Source: Stenopsyche tienmushanensis (taxonomy: Eukaryota; Arthropoda; Insecta; Trichoptera; Stenopsychidae). Taken from it: a DNA stretch of 64,000 bases. Positions within the stretch are counted from its first letter, which is position 1. Each line of letters starts with the position of its first letter. The notes below the pieces were generated by a model. The model worked only from the letters and a program-made list of their open reading frames with translations. It had not been told where the DNA came from and did no database searches. Below are positions 34,905-45,984 of the stretch, piece by piece. The stretch covers positions 992,001-1,056,000 of the forward strand of contig WACJ01000108.1 of NCBI GenBank assembly GCA_008973525.1, read 5' to 3'. Position numbers and translations under genes: made by a program.

Positions 34905-35022
34905 TACAGAAAGAGAATTCTCACACATTGAGTGCGGAGTTTAGTGAATCTGTGACGTTTGTAGATCGATAGCAAAATCATGCTGTAAAAGTACCCCTAC
35001 ACGTCTAAATATTCACTTCGTT
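34905..35022 (+). repeat. dispersed repeat family D, copy 3
   Basis: Landmarks CACACATTGAGTGCGGAG, CATGCTGTAAAAGTACCCC and CTACACGTCTAAATATTC are in the same order as copies 1 and 2. The middle is shortened. Confidence 0.6.
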
Positions 35023-35129
35023 CACAGATCATTGGCGGTCTTCTTAGAATCATAATAAAATAAATAGTAGAAAGAAAGCTGATTAACCCATTACAAAGAC
35101 ACAATGTTGTGGCCGTGTCAACAGTGTTA

Positions 35130-35320
35130 AGGTAACGCAAATTTATTTTTGATTGACAATTTCACGCTACGCAACAATGGTGTCAGAAGTGGGGAGAAGT
35201 TCTTCCCGCGACCAGATTTCTCTCTTTCGTCATTATTTTGAATGCTATTATGGGGTTCAACAATATCAACAGTGTTAAGGTTAATTTATTGATATACAAG
35301 CTTGACTCGTGCTGCGCGGT
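35130..35320 (+). mobile_element. mosaic LTR relic with tRNA-Leu primer site, copy 1
   Basis: An LTR-like end CACGCTACGCAACA is followed by TGGTGTCAGAAGTGGGG (from about 35180). Directly after it comes CTTCCCGCGACCAGATTTCT, which resembles the inside of LTR family A, and then a family B piece (TATTGATATACAAGCTTGAC). Nearly the same junctions recur at 40855-41050. Confidence 0.65.
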
Positions 35321-36305
35321 ACTTCTAAAAAAAAATCCAATATTTAAAAATATAATAGTCCTTATCAAATAGACTACCAAAAAACTTCATTTTACACGGT
35401 ATGTAAAGAGTTATCTAAATGCAACACCTAGATGTTAGCACTGTATAATGTTTACAAGTCTTTTCAAATTACATAAGTAATTTTGTTTTAATAGAAGGTA
35501 GTTTCAGCCACAATTGAATCATATTGATGTGTCTTTTCGGATTTCTAGCAAACCGGCTTAAGTAATGTTTGTGTAATATATAATAAAATAGGTGAACTAC
35601 TGGCCGAGAGCTTGCTATGCTATGTACACATGTACACATAAATTTGTCATGCAAAAATCTTATAATTGGGGAATTGTTTCATATTTCGTAGCGTTTGTTG
35701 CCAATTTGCCCTACCACGTCGATATAAGTTTCGCTTAAAAATGAGCACATTTACTTTATATAAATGCTTTTATAAATCTTGGCAAGAAACTACTTTATTG
35801 CTTTATATGTTATATATATATATATCAGGAAAATATTTGATAAACTTCTATCAATATCGGAAAATTCACTCCATCAAAGGGTGCTTTTGTTCAACATTGG
35901 GGTCATTTCACGACCCTGTACGCCTTTTATTGTACAGCACGTTATTGGGGTCTCCTAGTAACCGAGGCCATTTAACAACTGGAATTCTTGGATTCGTCGG
36001 GCACCCCTACGGTTATTCGCAATTGATTTTGCCCCGGCGACGCGCCACAGTTCCATGGGAAAACAATTCAGCTCGTGTCATAAATATTGAATTATTCCAT
36101 ATCTATAAATAAAATTACTGCGGTAGAGCCATTATAAAATAGATTAGCAATTATGTGTTTAAATTTTATACCTGCGACCTTAAAAGGAAAGTAAACGCTG
36201 CGCGAGCCCATTTGCCATAAATATTTGAAACGTGTATGGCGTTCGATGTGTTTTTTATAGTTCTATTTATGAGCTGACTGTCGTCGGTGGAAATGATGGC
36301 GTGAG
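35321..36305. other. AT-rich DNA, nothing assigned
   Basis: The interval includes an (AT)n stretch near 35808-35825 and a more GC-rich part at 35880-36060. The 148-codon plus-strand frame 35666-36112 crosses the (AT)n tract and has no recognisable motif, so I do not accept it as a gene. Confidence 0.45.
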
Positions 36306-36713
36306 TCATGGGGTTGAAAATTGAGGCAGCCCTAATTGGAAAACGCATGAGTCGTCTGTCCTAGGTACAATGAGTGCATGCGGTGCACTCTGGCATGCAC
36401 ACGTTGGATGTTGCTGCTTCCAGGATGTCACGAAGTGGAACTTGATGAGTACTATTATGCTAGATATTTTGACAGGCACGTTCCACAGTTCATTTTTTTG
36501 TATCTCCAGGCCCAATTGGATTACGTCTTGCTCGTTGCGGGCTAATTGCGGAAGTTTTATTACGTCCCGATGGGCTATCGTCGGTATAATGACTTTCTCT
36601 GGGGTCTCATCTCCGCGGATTCTCTCTGCACCACCTGATCTACCAATTAGTATCGTCGGCTCCACAGAGCCGTGGTTTACGATCGCAGCCAGATTATGGA
36701 GAGCTCGATTCAT
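36306..36713 (-). CDS. unidentified coding-like open frame, 135 codons
   Basis: The frame opens with an ATG in insect-like context (AATAAACATGAAT), seven codons after an in-frame stop. For about 75 codons it shows mixed, protein-like codon use (IIPTIAHRDVIKLPQLARN, EQDVIQLGLEIQKNELWNVP), while the opposite strand shows the Ser/Cys/Trp-rich look of an antisense frame. No family is recognised. There is no strong splice donor, and after about residue 80 the composition becomes less convincing. A second minus-strand frame (36348-36166) overlaps its end, so a frameshifted pseudogene is possible. It lies upstream of pigs exon A on the same strand but does not resemble the CH domain. Alternatives are a nested intronic gene, an unknown pigs exon, or a fragment of an unrecognised transposon. 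Confidence 0.35.
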   Translation of the reverse strand: MNRALHNLAAIVNHGSVEPTILIGRSGGAERIRGDETPEKVIIPTIAHRDVIKLPQLARNEQDVIQLGLEIQKNELWNVPVKISSIIVLIKFHFVTSWKQQHPTCACQSAPHALIVPRTDDSCVFQLGLPQFSTP

Positions 36714-36732
36714 GTTTATTCCCCTGTTTTAG

Positions 36733-37524
36733 AGTGCCACCGCCGACTGCAATGCAATAGCCGATCGCTGTAAAGGCATAACTTTGAAATTGTTTTACTT
36801 TACGTGGGTGACCAATTAGTAGACCTGATGCTCGTTAAGCGATCTATTAGTTGTGCATTGAAATTGTACTACACTCTAATATAATACTGCGAAAGGGTCA
36901 TGCCAAGGCGATCTTAATGTGGCTTTCGACATTGATAATTGTTTCATATCTAAAAGTAATCAACGACCATATTAACATTGTAATGATCAATGACACAGCA
37001 TATGTGCCATGCGCTCGCCAACGCTAACTGTCTGATGACACAGACCTTGTACCACGCATTATATCAAGCCCTATTACAAAGTGACAATTGCAATGAATTG
37101 CAAATTGGTAGCATTTACTTTGATTTACTCTATACAATATAATTATCAATATCGTCAACAACTCAGCAAACACTTTAAATAATTTATGCGGTAACCAAAT
37201 ACCACAAGCTAAATAAAAATATGTATAATTAGGAAAGAATGATATATTTATGCAGATATTTTAAGCACGCGAAAATTCAAAAGACATTCCATGGTTGCGG
37301 TTTGAGTTGGCATTTCCCAACCAAAATGCGGAAAAATACTTTATACTCAAAAGGAAATTAATATTATACTTGTCCTTTGGTTAAAACATTTAAAGAAGCT
37401 TATTTCCGCTTTATGAATATAATAAATACAATTCGTTTTATTCAAGAATTTTGTACTATGGCTATTAAATAACGAGACTGGTTATGTATTAAAATTTTAA
37501 CCATCAAAATCATTATTTATTCCA
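36733..37524. other. intergenic or intronic DNA, nothing recognised
   Basis: No exon, transposon terminus or repeat match was found. Confidence 0.5.
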
Positions 37525-37770
37525 AACGAGATAGAAAAATCTGGCTGCTGGAGGGACGACCTCCCGCAGCCAAGGCTAACCGACGACTCTCCCCGACTCC
37601 CGCTTCCTGCGCGTCACTACCCAACCGACAACGGTATACGCGCAAGAAGCGATCCGTCGGTATGCAGGTGCAATGTCTCCGTAGGGCCACAAGAGATGGC
37701 GCTGTTAAAATAACACATTGCGTCTGAAGAGAGACGGAAGATATCGCTGTTAATCTGGAGAATTAAATCT
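37525..37770 (-). mobile_element. LTR family A relic, reverse
   Basis: Landmarks on the plus strand: TGGAGGGACGACCTCCCGCA, AGGCTAACCGACGAC, TGCGCGTCACTACCCAACCG, CAGGGCCACAAGAGATGG-like sequence and GCGCTGTTAAAATAACACAT. Both LTR ends are missing. Confidence 0.75.
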
Positions 37771-38242
37771 GCTCAGATATAACAGGCTCTATGTCAAATC
37801 TAGTGAGAAGGGAGTTTGTCGAATTTCTAAAAAAGGAGCGAGTTTTTGCCAAAATATTTTGTCTCGAAGCTGAAATAGAAATCCCATGAGCGTTCAAAAA
37901 ATCCCGAGCCAAAAAGTGAACGTTAGAATTGTAAATAAATTTCTTCTGCCAAGTCTATTTCCTTTCGCTTTCCACTGCATTAACGATTTTAACATAGTAT
38001 TAAACTTTTGCGCAATTAATGTTGTAATGCGGGATATAAGATAAAGTGTGGTAGTATATCTTATAGAGGGGTTGTTGGTCTTAAAAGTATCAAAGTGATG
38101 GAAAAAATATTGCAAATAGACTCAAGCGCTACGCAATTTCGCCCGTTTAAAATGTGTTAATCTTTTTAGTGCCGACAGAAAACGAATTTCAAAGTAATGT
38201 GAATGATCGCTTGGTTATATTTCGATATAGAATATGTATCGT

Positions 38243-38357
38243 CAACCCTTCTATAGCGTCCACTTTATTTGCGCCGTCATACATTTATATAATACATTTT
38301 TTATGGACGTCTAACTTTTTATATCGTGTTCCCCATATGGACGCTATAGAAGGGTTT
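38243..38357. mobile_element. 115-bp Tigger/pogo-like MITE with 20-bp TIRs
   Basis: The left end CAACCCTTCTATAGCGTCCA (38243-38262) and the inverse of the right end, AAACCCTTCTATAGCGTCCA (38357-38338), differ at one base in twenty. The interior is AT-rich and non-coding. Terminal motifs are shared with 25757-25948, 27800-28013 and 28812-28880. Confidence 0.75.
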
Positions 38358-38599
38358 CAAACAAAATAATTAAAAAAAATAAATGGTAATCTTATATTTT
38401 GCTATACTACATTCTCTATTCAGTTGATGATACTACTCGTAGATAACTTATTAGATACAGGGAAAATGTCGTACGCGTTTGATCATAGCTTTTAAACGTA
38501 GTGTTTGGTCATTCATTTGGTATTGAGAATATTTTCAATGTAAAAAAATAGTTTCAACAAATCCTCATATAATGAGGGGAATAATGTGAAAAAAAAACC

Positions 38600-38935
38600 A
38601 TGTATACACTTGGATCTTTTTTATGCGATTTTGAAGTTATGCGGTTTTGAAAAATAATGGGATTTATCCATTATTTTTATATCGTTATCGTTTTTATGCG
38701 CGCGTCCCGGGACTTTCGGGCTTTTTTGCTGTATCGAGTCCCGGAACGAGCGCATAAAAACGCGTGCATTTTTTATGCGCATTCGCATAAAAAAAGTTTT
38801 GTCACCTATAGAAGAAGTTATGCGGTTTTTTAAAATAATGCAACCTATCCCACAGTTATGTACATGGTTAAAGTCTTTTTTTATGCGTTTTTTTATATGC
38901 GACTCCCCGTAGAACGCATAAAAACAGACCCCAAG
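38600..38935. repeat. inverted-repeat-rich segment built on TTATGCG motifs
   Basis: The segment repeats TTTTTTATGCGATTTTG, GTTATGCGGTTTT and TTTTTATGCGC-type words and their inverse (GCGCATAAAAA), with nested hairpins. One hairpin centres on CCCGGGACTTTCGGGC near 38704-38720 and another on TTTTTATGCGC...GCGCATAAAAA at 38690-38760. Related words occur at 12560-12610. It is most likely nested MITEs of the Tigger type, whose termini often carry TTATGCG. Confidence 0.5.
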
Positions 38936-38939
38936 TTTG

Positions 38940-39130
38940 AGTTTGGGTTAAAATTTGGGTTAACGATCTATACAATTGTTCGATGTACGCAGAAAGATCT
39001 CCGTCTTTGTCTCCCATGCACAGTTACCGAACTCCGTTTCTGTCTCTCTCAGAGCTCAATGTACAAGAGTGCTCTTTCTGAATCACTGGAATTCGCTCGC
39101 AAATACGCGATCATCCTACCATACAAGTTA
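38940..39130 (-). repeat. dispersed repeat family D-like, inverted
   Basis: The segment with GTTAACGATCTATACAATTG, TTCGATGTACG, a degenerate CTCTGTCTC run and TTTCTGAATCACTGGAATTC is shared with 51455-51660. It is the inverse of 62440-62580. The last motif also occurs at 49541-49580. Confidence 0.55.
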
Positions 39131-40584
39131 AAAGCGTATTATTCAATGTTGTTTCCATTGGGAATGACTGGTTGTTGCCATCGCCGTTGATATTTCAATA
39201 GCTCCCTTAATAAATATGAATGTTAATTTGAAATATGGAAATGCATATTTATTTATCGATCGGCCGATGCTGAGTCAGTAGCGTTTCAGGACTCGTTTAA
39301 GGTCTTGTTGGATTTGTTCTTATCGAGTAACGAAGACAATAATTGTCGTGAGCAACAATGTACTATATTATGCATACCGCGCGGTGTCCATTACAACAGC
39401 GATACTTTTATGCGTTGGCGCCTACGATTTGTTAAATTAATATAAAACGTCGCTGTCATCGGCGACGTCCAGCTCCGTGATTTATTGAAAAGCAACATGA
39501 TCAACGGTCACATGCAACCGCCTCAAAAGGCAAATTGCTCTCAAAGACTCAATCAAATAAATGCGCTCCAATGCTTAATATGTATTGATGATTTTTACAT
39601 GCGTCTATTGCGAAACGTCGGATGACATCCTGCACACGAGACAATGGCGAAGCCATTAATCACACTCCAAGATGCATAAAAAGCCAGTCGACATTTCAGA
39701 AATATTAATATGCAATGATGCATTGCAGTATCGCCGTTCACCTGCAATGCACCAAGCGTATTCCGGGTGCCTAGACATTGCGTCTACGCGGTAATTCGAT
39801 TCTTGTCTTCTTAGGGGGGTCCAACCGAAACCAGTCGACGTCTGCGAAAACCAAGTGTCGCTGAATCATTATCGTCAAAAAAGCCATAAATCACCGCCTG
39901 GCAATAATTTATGTCGGTTGCAAAACGAGTTAGATAAGAAAGAATGTCATATCTGTCCGATGGCTACATAAATCACGCGCAATCGGAATTTTAAATATTC
40001 ATGCGATTACGATCGAACGTGTGTGGACTCGTCAACTTTCATATATTGTGCATAAAAATATGAAACATAATTCGAAGGCTCCCGTCAATCAATCAAGTGC
40101 CGTCGATTCGGTGCCTTCGATGTCGATTAATCGCCTTATTAAAATGGGTTAGGAGATAAAAACCGCCGTCAAAGACGCTTATCTCGATTCCACCCGAACT
40201 GGTTCCGAATGGGGCGACCCGTTTCGCATTTTGTCGCACTGATGCGAAAAATCCCATACATTATGCAATCGATTGCGTCGCAATCCAGGGTTGCGACACT
40301 GCGAGATATGAGCCATAAAGTCTGAGTAGAAAAAAAGGGAAGAAAAACATTCAGGCCAGGAGCGCGACTCCCAGAGGAAACGTCTGAGCTTAATTTAATT
40401 AAAGACACGCTGAAAAAACTTTAATTAAAGTGAAAAACGCTCAGAGATAATTTTTTAAAATGAAATTTCCTAGGGTGCTTAATTTGCACAGTTGACGATG
40501 CTTGAACCCACTTATCCGTATATAACAAATTGTTTATGATTATGCGCACAAGGATTTATGTTTACGCGAAGAAATGAACGAATA
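39131..40584. other. CpG-rich, repeat-poor DNA, no gene recognised
   Basis: The segment keeps many CG dinucleotides and lacks matches to the repeats seen elsewhere. It includes a 10-bp perfect stem (TGCATTGCAG at 39719-39728 pairing with CTGCAATGCA at 39742-39751). No coding pattern is convincing. Confidence 0.4.
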
Positions 40585-41060
40585 TTGTGTGCTATCAAAA
40601 GTGTTAAGGTTCATTTATTGATATACAAGCTTGACTCATGCTGCGCCATACTAAGAGAAAAGTGGACGTTTAATGTTTAACTCAATTTAAATTAATTTTG
40701 GTTCGTTGAGTAATCCATTTAGCACACATAGTTCTTCAAGCCGTCTTAGATTCTGTAACGAGTGGCAGCAGACTCGTCGAAAGGTCTCGTTTATAGGTTA
40801 ACAGCTTAAGCAATTGGACACACATGCGATAAGAGCCAGCGCTCATCACAAATATTTTTCGCACAAATTTATTTTTGATAGACAATTTCACGCTACGCAA
40901 CAATGGTGTCAGAAGTGGGGAGACATTCTTCCCGCGACCAGATTTCTCTCTTTCATCATTATTTGGAATGCTATTATGGGGTTCAACAATATCAACAGTG
41001 TTAAGGTTAATTTATTGATATACCCGCTTGACTTACGCTGCGCGATTCTTAGAGAAAATT
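40585..41060 (+). mobile_element. mosaic LTR relic with tRNA-Leu primer site, copy 2
   Basis: The stretch 40858-41050 repeats 35134-35320 almost base for base, including CACGCTACGCAACAATGGTG, GTCAGAAGTGGGGAGA and TTCAACAATATCAACAGTG. A family B piece (AAGTGTTAAGGTTCATTTAT) also precedes it at 40590-40640, so the family B segment flanks the primer site on both sides. Confidence 0.65.
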
Positions 41061-41534
41061 TGATTTATATGGACGATAAACGGTGGACATATGAATGTAG
41101 TATCTTAAGATTGACTCACTAATCGAAATGTCCAGATACCCAATCAGTGATGGATTAGTTTTTGACCCACTGCGTAATTCAAGGAATTCAATAAATTACT
41201 CAATTAATTTGTTCATCCATTGAAATACACGATTTCATTTAGAAAAAACTAGGTCTGAATGAAATCTTATTGGAAAACCTCGCATATCAAGGATAGAATA
41301 AAAGAATTTGTATAACTTGAACTCCGAAGCATTTGAGAAAAATCTCTCCAGGAAGAGATCTCAGGCTCCAAAGCAATAAGGTCCAATCGGGAGGTCATGG
41401 ACATGTACGGTGAAGCGGTAATTGTTAGTTTTTTCTGAACCAACAAATCGAGTCCCAAATGGCAGCAGACTTGTCGGAAGATCTCGGCCACCCTGAGCTA
41501 TTTATTTGCAATACTTCAATCAAGTTCCCGCACT

Positions 41535-41650
41535 ACGACTTTAGCCACGTCTATCGAAGCCCTAACCACCTTGCATTGAAAGTAGACGACGTTTATTTAA
41601 CAATAATTAACGTAAGCTACTTGTAGACAAAAAATCAGCTTTATATAGTC
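41535..41650 (-). repeat. dispersed repeat family G, copy 2 (inverted)
   Basis: TTAGCCACGTCTATCGAAGC, CGTTTATTTAACAATAATTAA and CTACTTGTAGACAAAAAA are the inverse of 24427-24545 in the same order. Confidence 0.55.
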
Positions 41651-42153
41651 GAATCCAATGGTTCGAGCACGTGGATGACATTTTGGCATTATCTGGGTGC
41701 GCAGAATTTGATAAGGATTAATACAAATCCGGATACAACCCAATTGATGACTTTTCATGCCCGAGTCATGTAATACACGCGCTGATCTATATTACATTTA
41801 TTTATCTAGGTCATACGTAGAAGTACGCATTAGATCGACGCGTCCTTTGTTAATAACATTTTTTAATCGCTAATTGCTAATATATGTTAATTCATATGGA
41901 TAAAATCAGTAGGAGGCATTTGTACAAACAGCATTAAAGCGAAATTTAAATATTAATCTCATCAATGGCAATTTATTTATACGGCAATTCTTTGTTATGT
42001 GCGTAATATTCAATTGCAATCATGGATACCCTTTGTTAAAATTGAAGCTTAAAACTAGATTGCGGATGAAATTGCCATCATTCCAGTAGATTTAATAAAG
42101 CGAATGAACTGTACACGGGTTGGAAATACTTTGAAATTGACATTGGTATCAAT

Positions 42154-42198
42154 TCATGGACATTGAAAAAGCATTCGATGCAGTATGGCATGATTAAA
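42154..42198 (+). pseudogene. jockey-type reverse transcriptase scrap
   Basis: Fifteen codons read FMDIEKAFDAVWHD and then a stop. This is the palm A motif (D.EKAFD.VWH) of jockey-clade RTs. No other RT block was found next to it. Confidence 0.6.
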
Positions 42199-43774
42199 TT
42201 TCGCATTAAAAAATCGCATTTAATTTGTCATATTTAGAAGAATTGTTAGAATAGCCAACGGAAACATGGATGAATTTTCACATACAGGATATAATCTGAT
42301 TTTCATGTGGAAATTGATGTTTTTCTTTGCAAAATTGAATTTATTTTCAAGTAATCTTTATATAAGGTTCACATCGATGAAAGCGTATTGGATTTTGATT
42401 GCATTTTTCTTTTATGTCTGGAAAATGTGAGTAGTTCGCCACACGCCCATGTGGTAGCCATACTTCACGACGCCGGAAGAAATATAGCTACACATCGTAT
42501 AATACTATTAGGGGTAAAACACAGGGTTGTGTTCTTCGTTTATGTTGAAGCGCTTTGGGGGCATGACGTTGAAAAATGTTCATTTTCAAGAACCCACCCT
42601 TACATAATGAAAATATATCGATTCGTCAATATCAAAGGTGTGATAAAATATGAAAAATTAACGTCGTATTTCGTTGAAAAACTCATTATTCATGCGAGCG
42701 TAAAGCAATTCGAGGATTTCTTTTATTTTCGTGTGGAAATTGAAGAAAATTTCAGACGGCGTAAAGAGGGAAAACTCTGGATAAATGCAAGTGCCTCCTT
42801 CGAATGCATTATTCAGTGGGTATTTATTCAGGCGAAGACTTAAAGGACTCTAATACAATTGAATGCATTCGGGATTCGTTATGCGCGGAAAATCTTTTTA
42901 CGCGTAGGGCGCACAATATCGATCCTCATAATCTGATTGTGAGCGTCCGTAGGGCTTTTCTTCAAATTTGGGTCACGCCATTTTAAGGCAGCGGCCCTTT
43001 GGAAACACCGAGCGTAATAAACTACAAACTGATTCATTTTCCTCGTAATCCAAGCGCAAAATTTCCCGGTAAAAAACGGTGCAATTACGACAATTACGGG
43101 TTGTAATGTATTCAAATCAGACAGCTATTCTGCAAAGCCAGACGGTTGTATTGATCCCGGACGGCCGTGAAAGTTGAATGTGCGTGCCGAGACCACCCCT
43201 CCCGACCGACGGCCCTGGATACCACCCCATCCTCTGCCGCATAAATCCCTGGAACGAATCTAATCTCGGAAGACAGTCGAAGAAAAGGGCTTTTTGGCCA
43301 CCGGCTCCAAGCCACGATAATATATTCTGTCATTGAGGTGTCAGCTGTGTAATATGGACGGATCGAATCTGTCCAAAAAATATTTCTATGACGTCTGTTT
43401 CGGACGTTAATATTTAAGGAAGACAAACGGTCTTCGGGGTCGACGTGGAAGACGTCATTGACGTCCATTAACTTATATTAAATTAAATAATATGGACGTC
43501 GTCGACAAAAACGAATGAACGGCCACACACAGATCAATTATTCTTCATCTTGTGCTGCAAAAAGAAAGGGTTTTATACTGTCGGGAATACCCAAAAAAAA
43601 AATCAGCATGGATGAAAATAACAGGAGCTCAAACAAATATAAACTGCATTAAAGCATCGTGTATAAATTTGTTTCGCAGTCAACGAATGTTAATGGCGAA
43701 TTCCGGAAGAAGAAATGGTTCCCGGGATGCTTGAAATTCTAGATGAGGCTGCTTTGCATAATTTTAGCCAGGCT
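42199..43774. other. DNA without recognised features
   Basis: Open frames at 42388-42843 (plus, 151 codons) and 43468-43112 (minus, 118 codons) show no motif. Neither has a supporting splice pattern. No repeat match was found. Confidence 0.4.
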
Positions 43775-43860
43775 TAACCCTTCGATGAGTATGCACTCAC
43801 ACGTTGAACGCCCACTCGAGCGATCCAGAGAGAGTACAGAATTTTTACATCAAGTTGAAC
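43775..43860 (+). repeat. dispersed repeat family E fragment
   Basis: The segment with GATGAGTATGCACTCACACG, TTGAACGC and CACTCGAGCGAT recurs at 16858-16935, 55735-55850 and 63085-63165. Confidence 0.5.
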
Positions 43861-43956
43861 GCTTTCAATTCAAGTTAAACCTTTTTTTATTCCAAGTTAT
43901 TTCAAACGAAAAAGGTTTAATTTAAAAGGAAGAACTCCGCGGCGCTTTATCTAGTC

Positions 43957-44262
43957 TAATATATAAAAAATGGGTTTTGTTCGTCCGAAATGCGCTCCCA
44001 TACCGTTCATCGGATTGCGATGAAACTTCGTTCACTTATTGCTATGGATTTCGCGAGTATCATAGGCATAGTTTAATATTTAAAAAAATCAATGTTTGTT
44101 TGTTCGTATTTAATGCGCTGCCATACTGTTCATTCGATTGCGATAAAACTTTGCCAACTTATTGTTTGCACTTTCTCAAATAATATAGGTATAGTAAAAT
44201 TAACTTATAGTAGGTCTTATATATAAAAATCAATGTTTGTATGTTTGTTCATATTTATAGTG
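43957..44262 (+). mobile_element. Helitron-like element, third copy, 3' truncated
   Basis: It has the same three-unit order as 25334-25733, with CCATACCGTTCATCGGATTG, TTCATTCGATTGCGATAAAA and TATATAAAAATCAATG. The GC-rich terminal part is absent after 44262. Confidence 0.65.
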
Positions 44263-45120
44263 CCTTACTTTAAAATCGAGCGTATGACAGGGAGAGCTTA
44301 TAAATTCAACGTCATAGCAGCGATCCTTATCCATGAATTTAAATAACGTCATACGACCCAGAGAAACGATGACGGGGCGGTTAAATTCGGGAGCCGCCGA
44401 AAATAAACGACGTCGCAAATATTTCCAAGACTAATAGAAAAATCCCGCAGGAAGAAAAATAGTGATTAAGCCATTCAACTCGCTAAGTATTAACGGATTT
44501 TATTGTCTGGGCCGACCGTTTCTCGGCGCTTTTCAGCAGACAAAGCACCCCACAGGGAAGAAGGGACGAATTCGAGGTGGAATGTTAAAGGCGGGGTCGT
44601 TAACGAGAAAAATGTTCATCGCTCGTGAAAAACAACCTGCGTGGAAATGCTACGACGACTTTTTAAAAATGGGGGGGACATCTTGGCTTTAATGCTGTAA
44701 TCTTAAGGGCGGGTAATAAATTTAAAATCACACTTGTGTGCTTCGGGGTTGACGAATTTGCGATATAAGAAGTTTATCGTGCGTTAAACCAGACGATGTT
44801 TACGTATCTAATAGAAAAGACGTATGCCACAAAAGATGATAGAGCTTTTCTATTATGGTGGGGATTTATCGCAATATTTTATGGGGGAGCTTAGAGAAAC
44901 GATGCAAAATTTAATTTACATAAAATTTTATGCAGCAAATGTGAGGTACGTTTAAAATTTATGTCCGGACGATGCAAGCAGCATCTGATTTATTAACATG
45001 TGCGGTTTTATGGCTATGGAGTTATTTTTAAGCGTTTTGCACTGTGTAGTATTTTTGCGAGACGTTTAAATATATACTCGCTCATTAAATATGCATATTT
45101 CCTCTTTTCTGCATTAAAAT
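44263..45120. other. DNA without recognised features
   Basis: The interval includes a G-rich run (GGGGGGGAC near 44671). No exon or repeat was recognised. Confidence 0.4.
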
Positions 45121-45330
45121 TCTGACTGACAGATAGCCTTGGTCGCGAAGACGCATTCTTTCCGCAGGCTCCCCAGTGGTCTCGCGGGTGAGATCTCTCT
45201 CTCCAACTAAAATAAATATTTTAGCTACCACGAGCGTCTTTTCAAGATCATTTAACTATTTTCTATCTCCTTTCCAGATCCTCTGCGCTCTACCATCTAG
45301 GAGTGTATGTACTATGGACTTAAATCTGTG
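45121..45330 (+). mobile_element. LTR-like repeat family H, copy 1
   Basis: Landmarks: TTCCGCAGGCTCCCCAGTGG, TCTCGCGGGTGAGATCTCTC, TAAATATTTTAGC and CTATCTCC. They recur in order at 52125-52300, and inverted in part at 59515-59576. The layout (CT-rich run, TAAATAAA-like signal, then a gag relic 500 bp downstream) suggests an LTR. Confidence 0.55.
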
Positions 45331-45843
45331 TTAAATGAGTACCTCTACTATTTTGTCTGAACCAAGATCGATATGAAAGTGAATGAAATATGATCGTCGC
45401 GTATCGATCTTGGGTTTAACGGAAGCCGCATCTAATCTGCAGGCCATCTCCGATCTGAAGCCGTGCCCTCAGCGTCGGCAATTTCCTGGCCGTGCTCAGC
45501 GAAAGTGAATTAGGCACACAAAAGAGACCAATGGATCGTCGTACAATGGATCGCAGGTGGTCTTTCGCTCTATAAAAGTCATCTAGAACGATAGGCTTCC
45601 TGATCGGCAAGACTCGACCTTACCAAACTCGACTGCATCGCAGCAAACCATAGGTTGCTCCGGCGTCTGCGACTGGATAGCACACGATTTGCCCGGAGTA
45701 CTAAAGAGACGGCTAAAGTTCAACTCGTACTTCAATCATTAAGCATTTCCAAACTGTACACGACTTAATATAAAAACCGAAAACAAATATGGCCAACTAT
45801 CAGCGAATAGAATCGGACATGATCCCATATAAAGCACAACAGC

Positions 45844-45984
45844 AATGAAGATCGAGCTAATCGCCGATTTGCCAAATTCGAAGAGATAAAGACGCTGCAA
45901 GAGGCCATACGCGCAATAACATATTATAATGGCTCTAATTTCAAATTGATGATATGCTGCTCAGGTATCAAAGATCAGAGTACA
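45844..45984 (+). pseudogene. gag relic of an LTR retrotransposon
   Basis: A frame of about 46 codons ending in a stop contains EEIKTLQEAIRAITYYNGSN followed by a hydrophobic stretch. This matches the start of Gag in insect Ty3-type elements, which often reads L.EAI..IP.Y.G.N. It lies downstream of LTR-like repeat H, so both may belong to one decayed element. No pol remains. Confidence 0.5.

Noticed and set aside
36370..36732. 120-codon plus-strand frame opposite the 36713-36306 ORF
   Set aside because: Its Ser/Cys/Trp-rich composition is typical of the antisense of a coding frame; the minus strand is the better candidate.
42388..42843. 151-codon plus-strand open frame
   Set aside because: No motif, no splice context and no codon pattern distinct from the flanks; treated as a chance frame.
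43112..43468. 118-codon minus-strand frame
   Set aside because: No recognisable domain and no splice signals; CpG-rich sequence gives few stops by chance.
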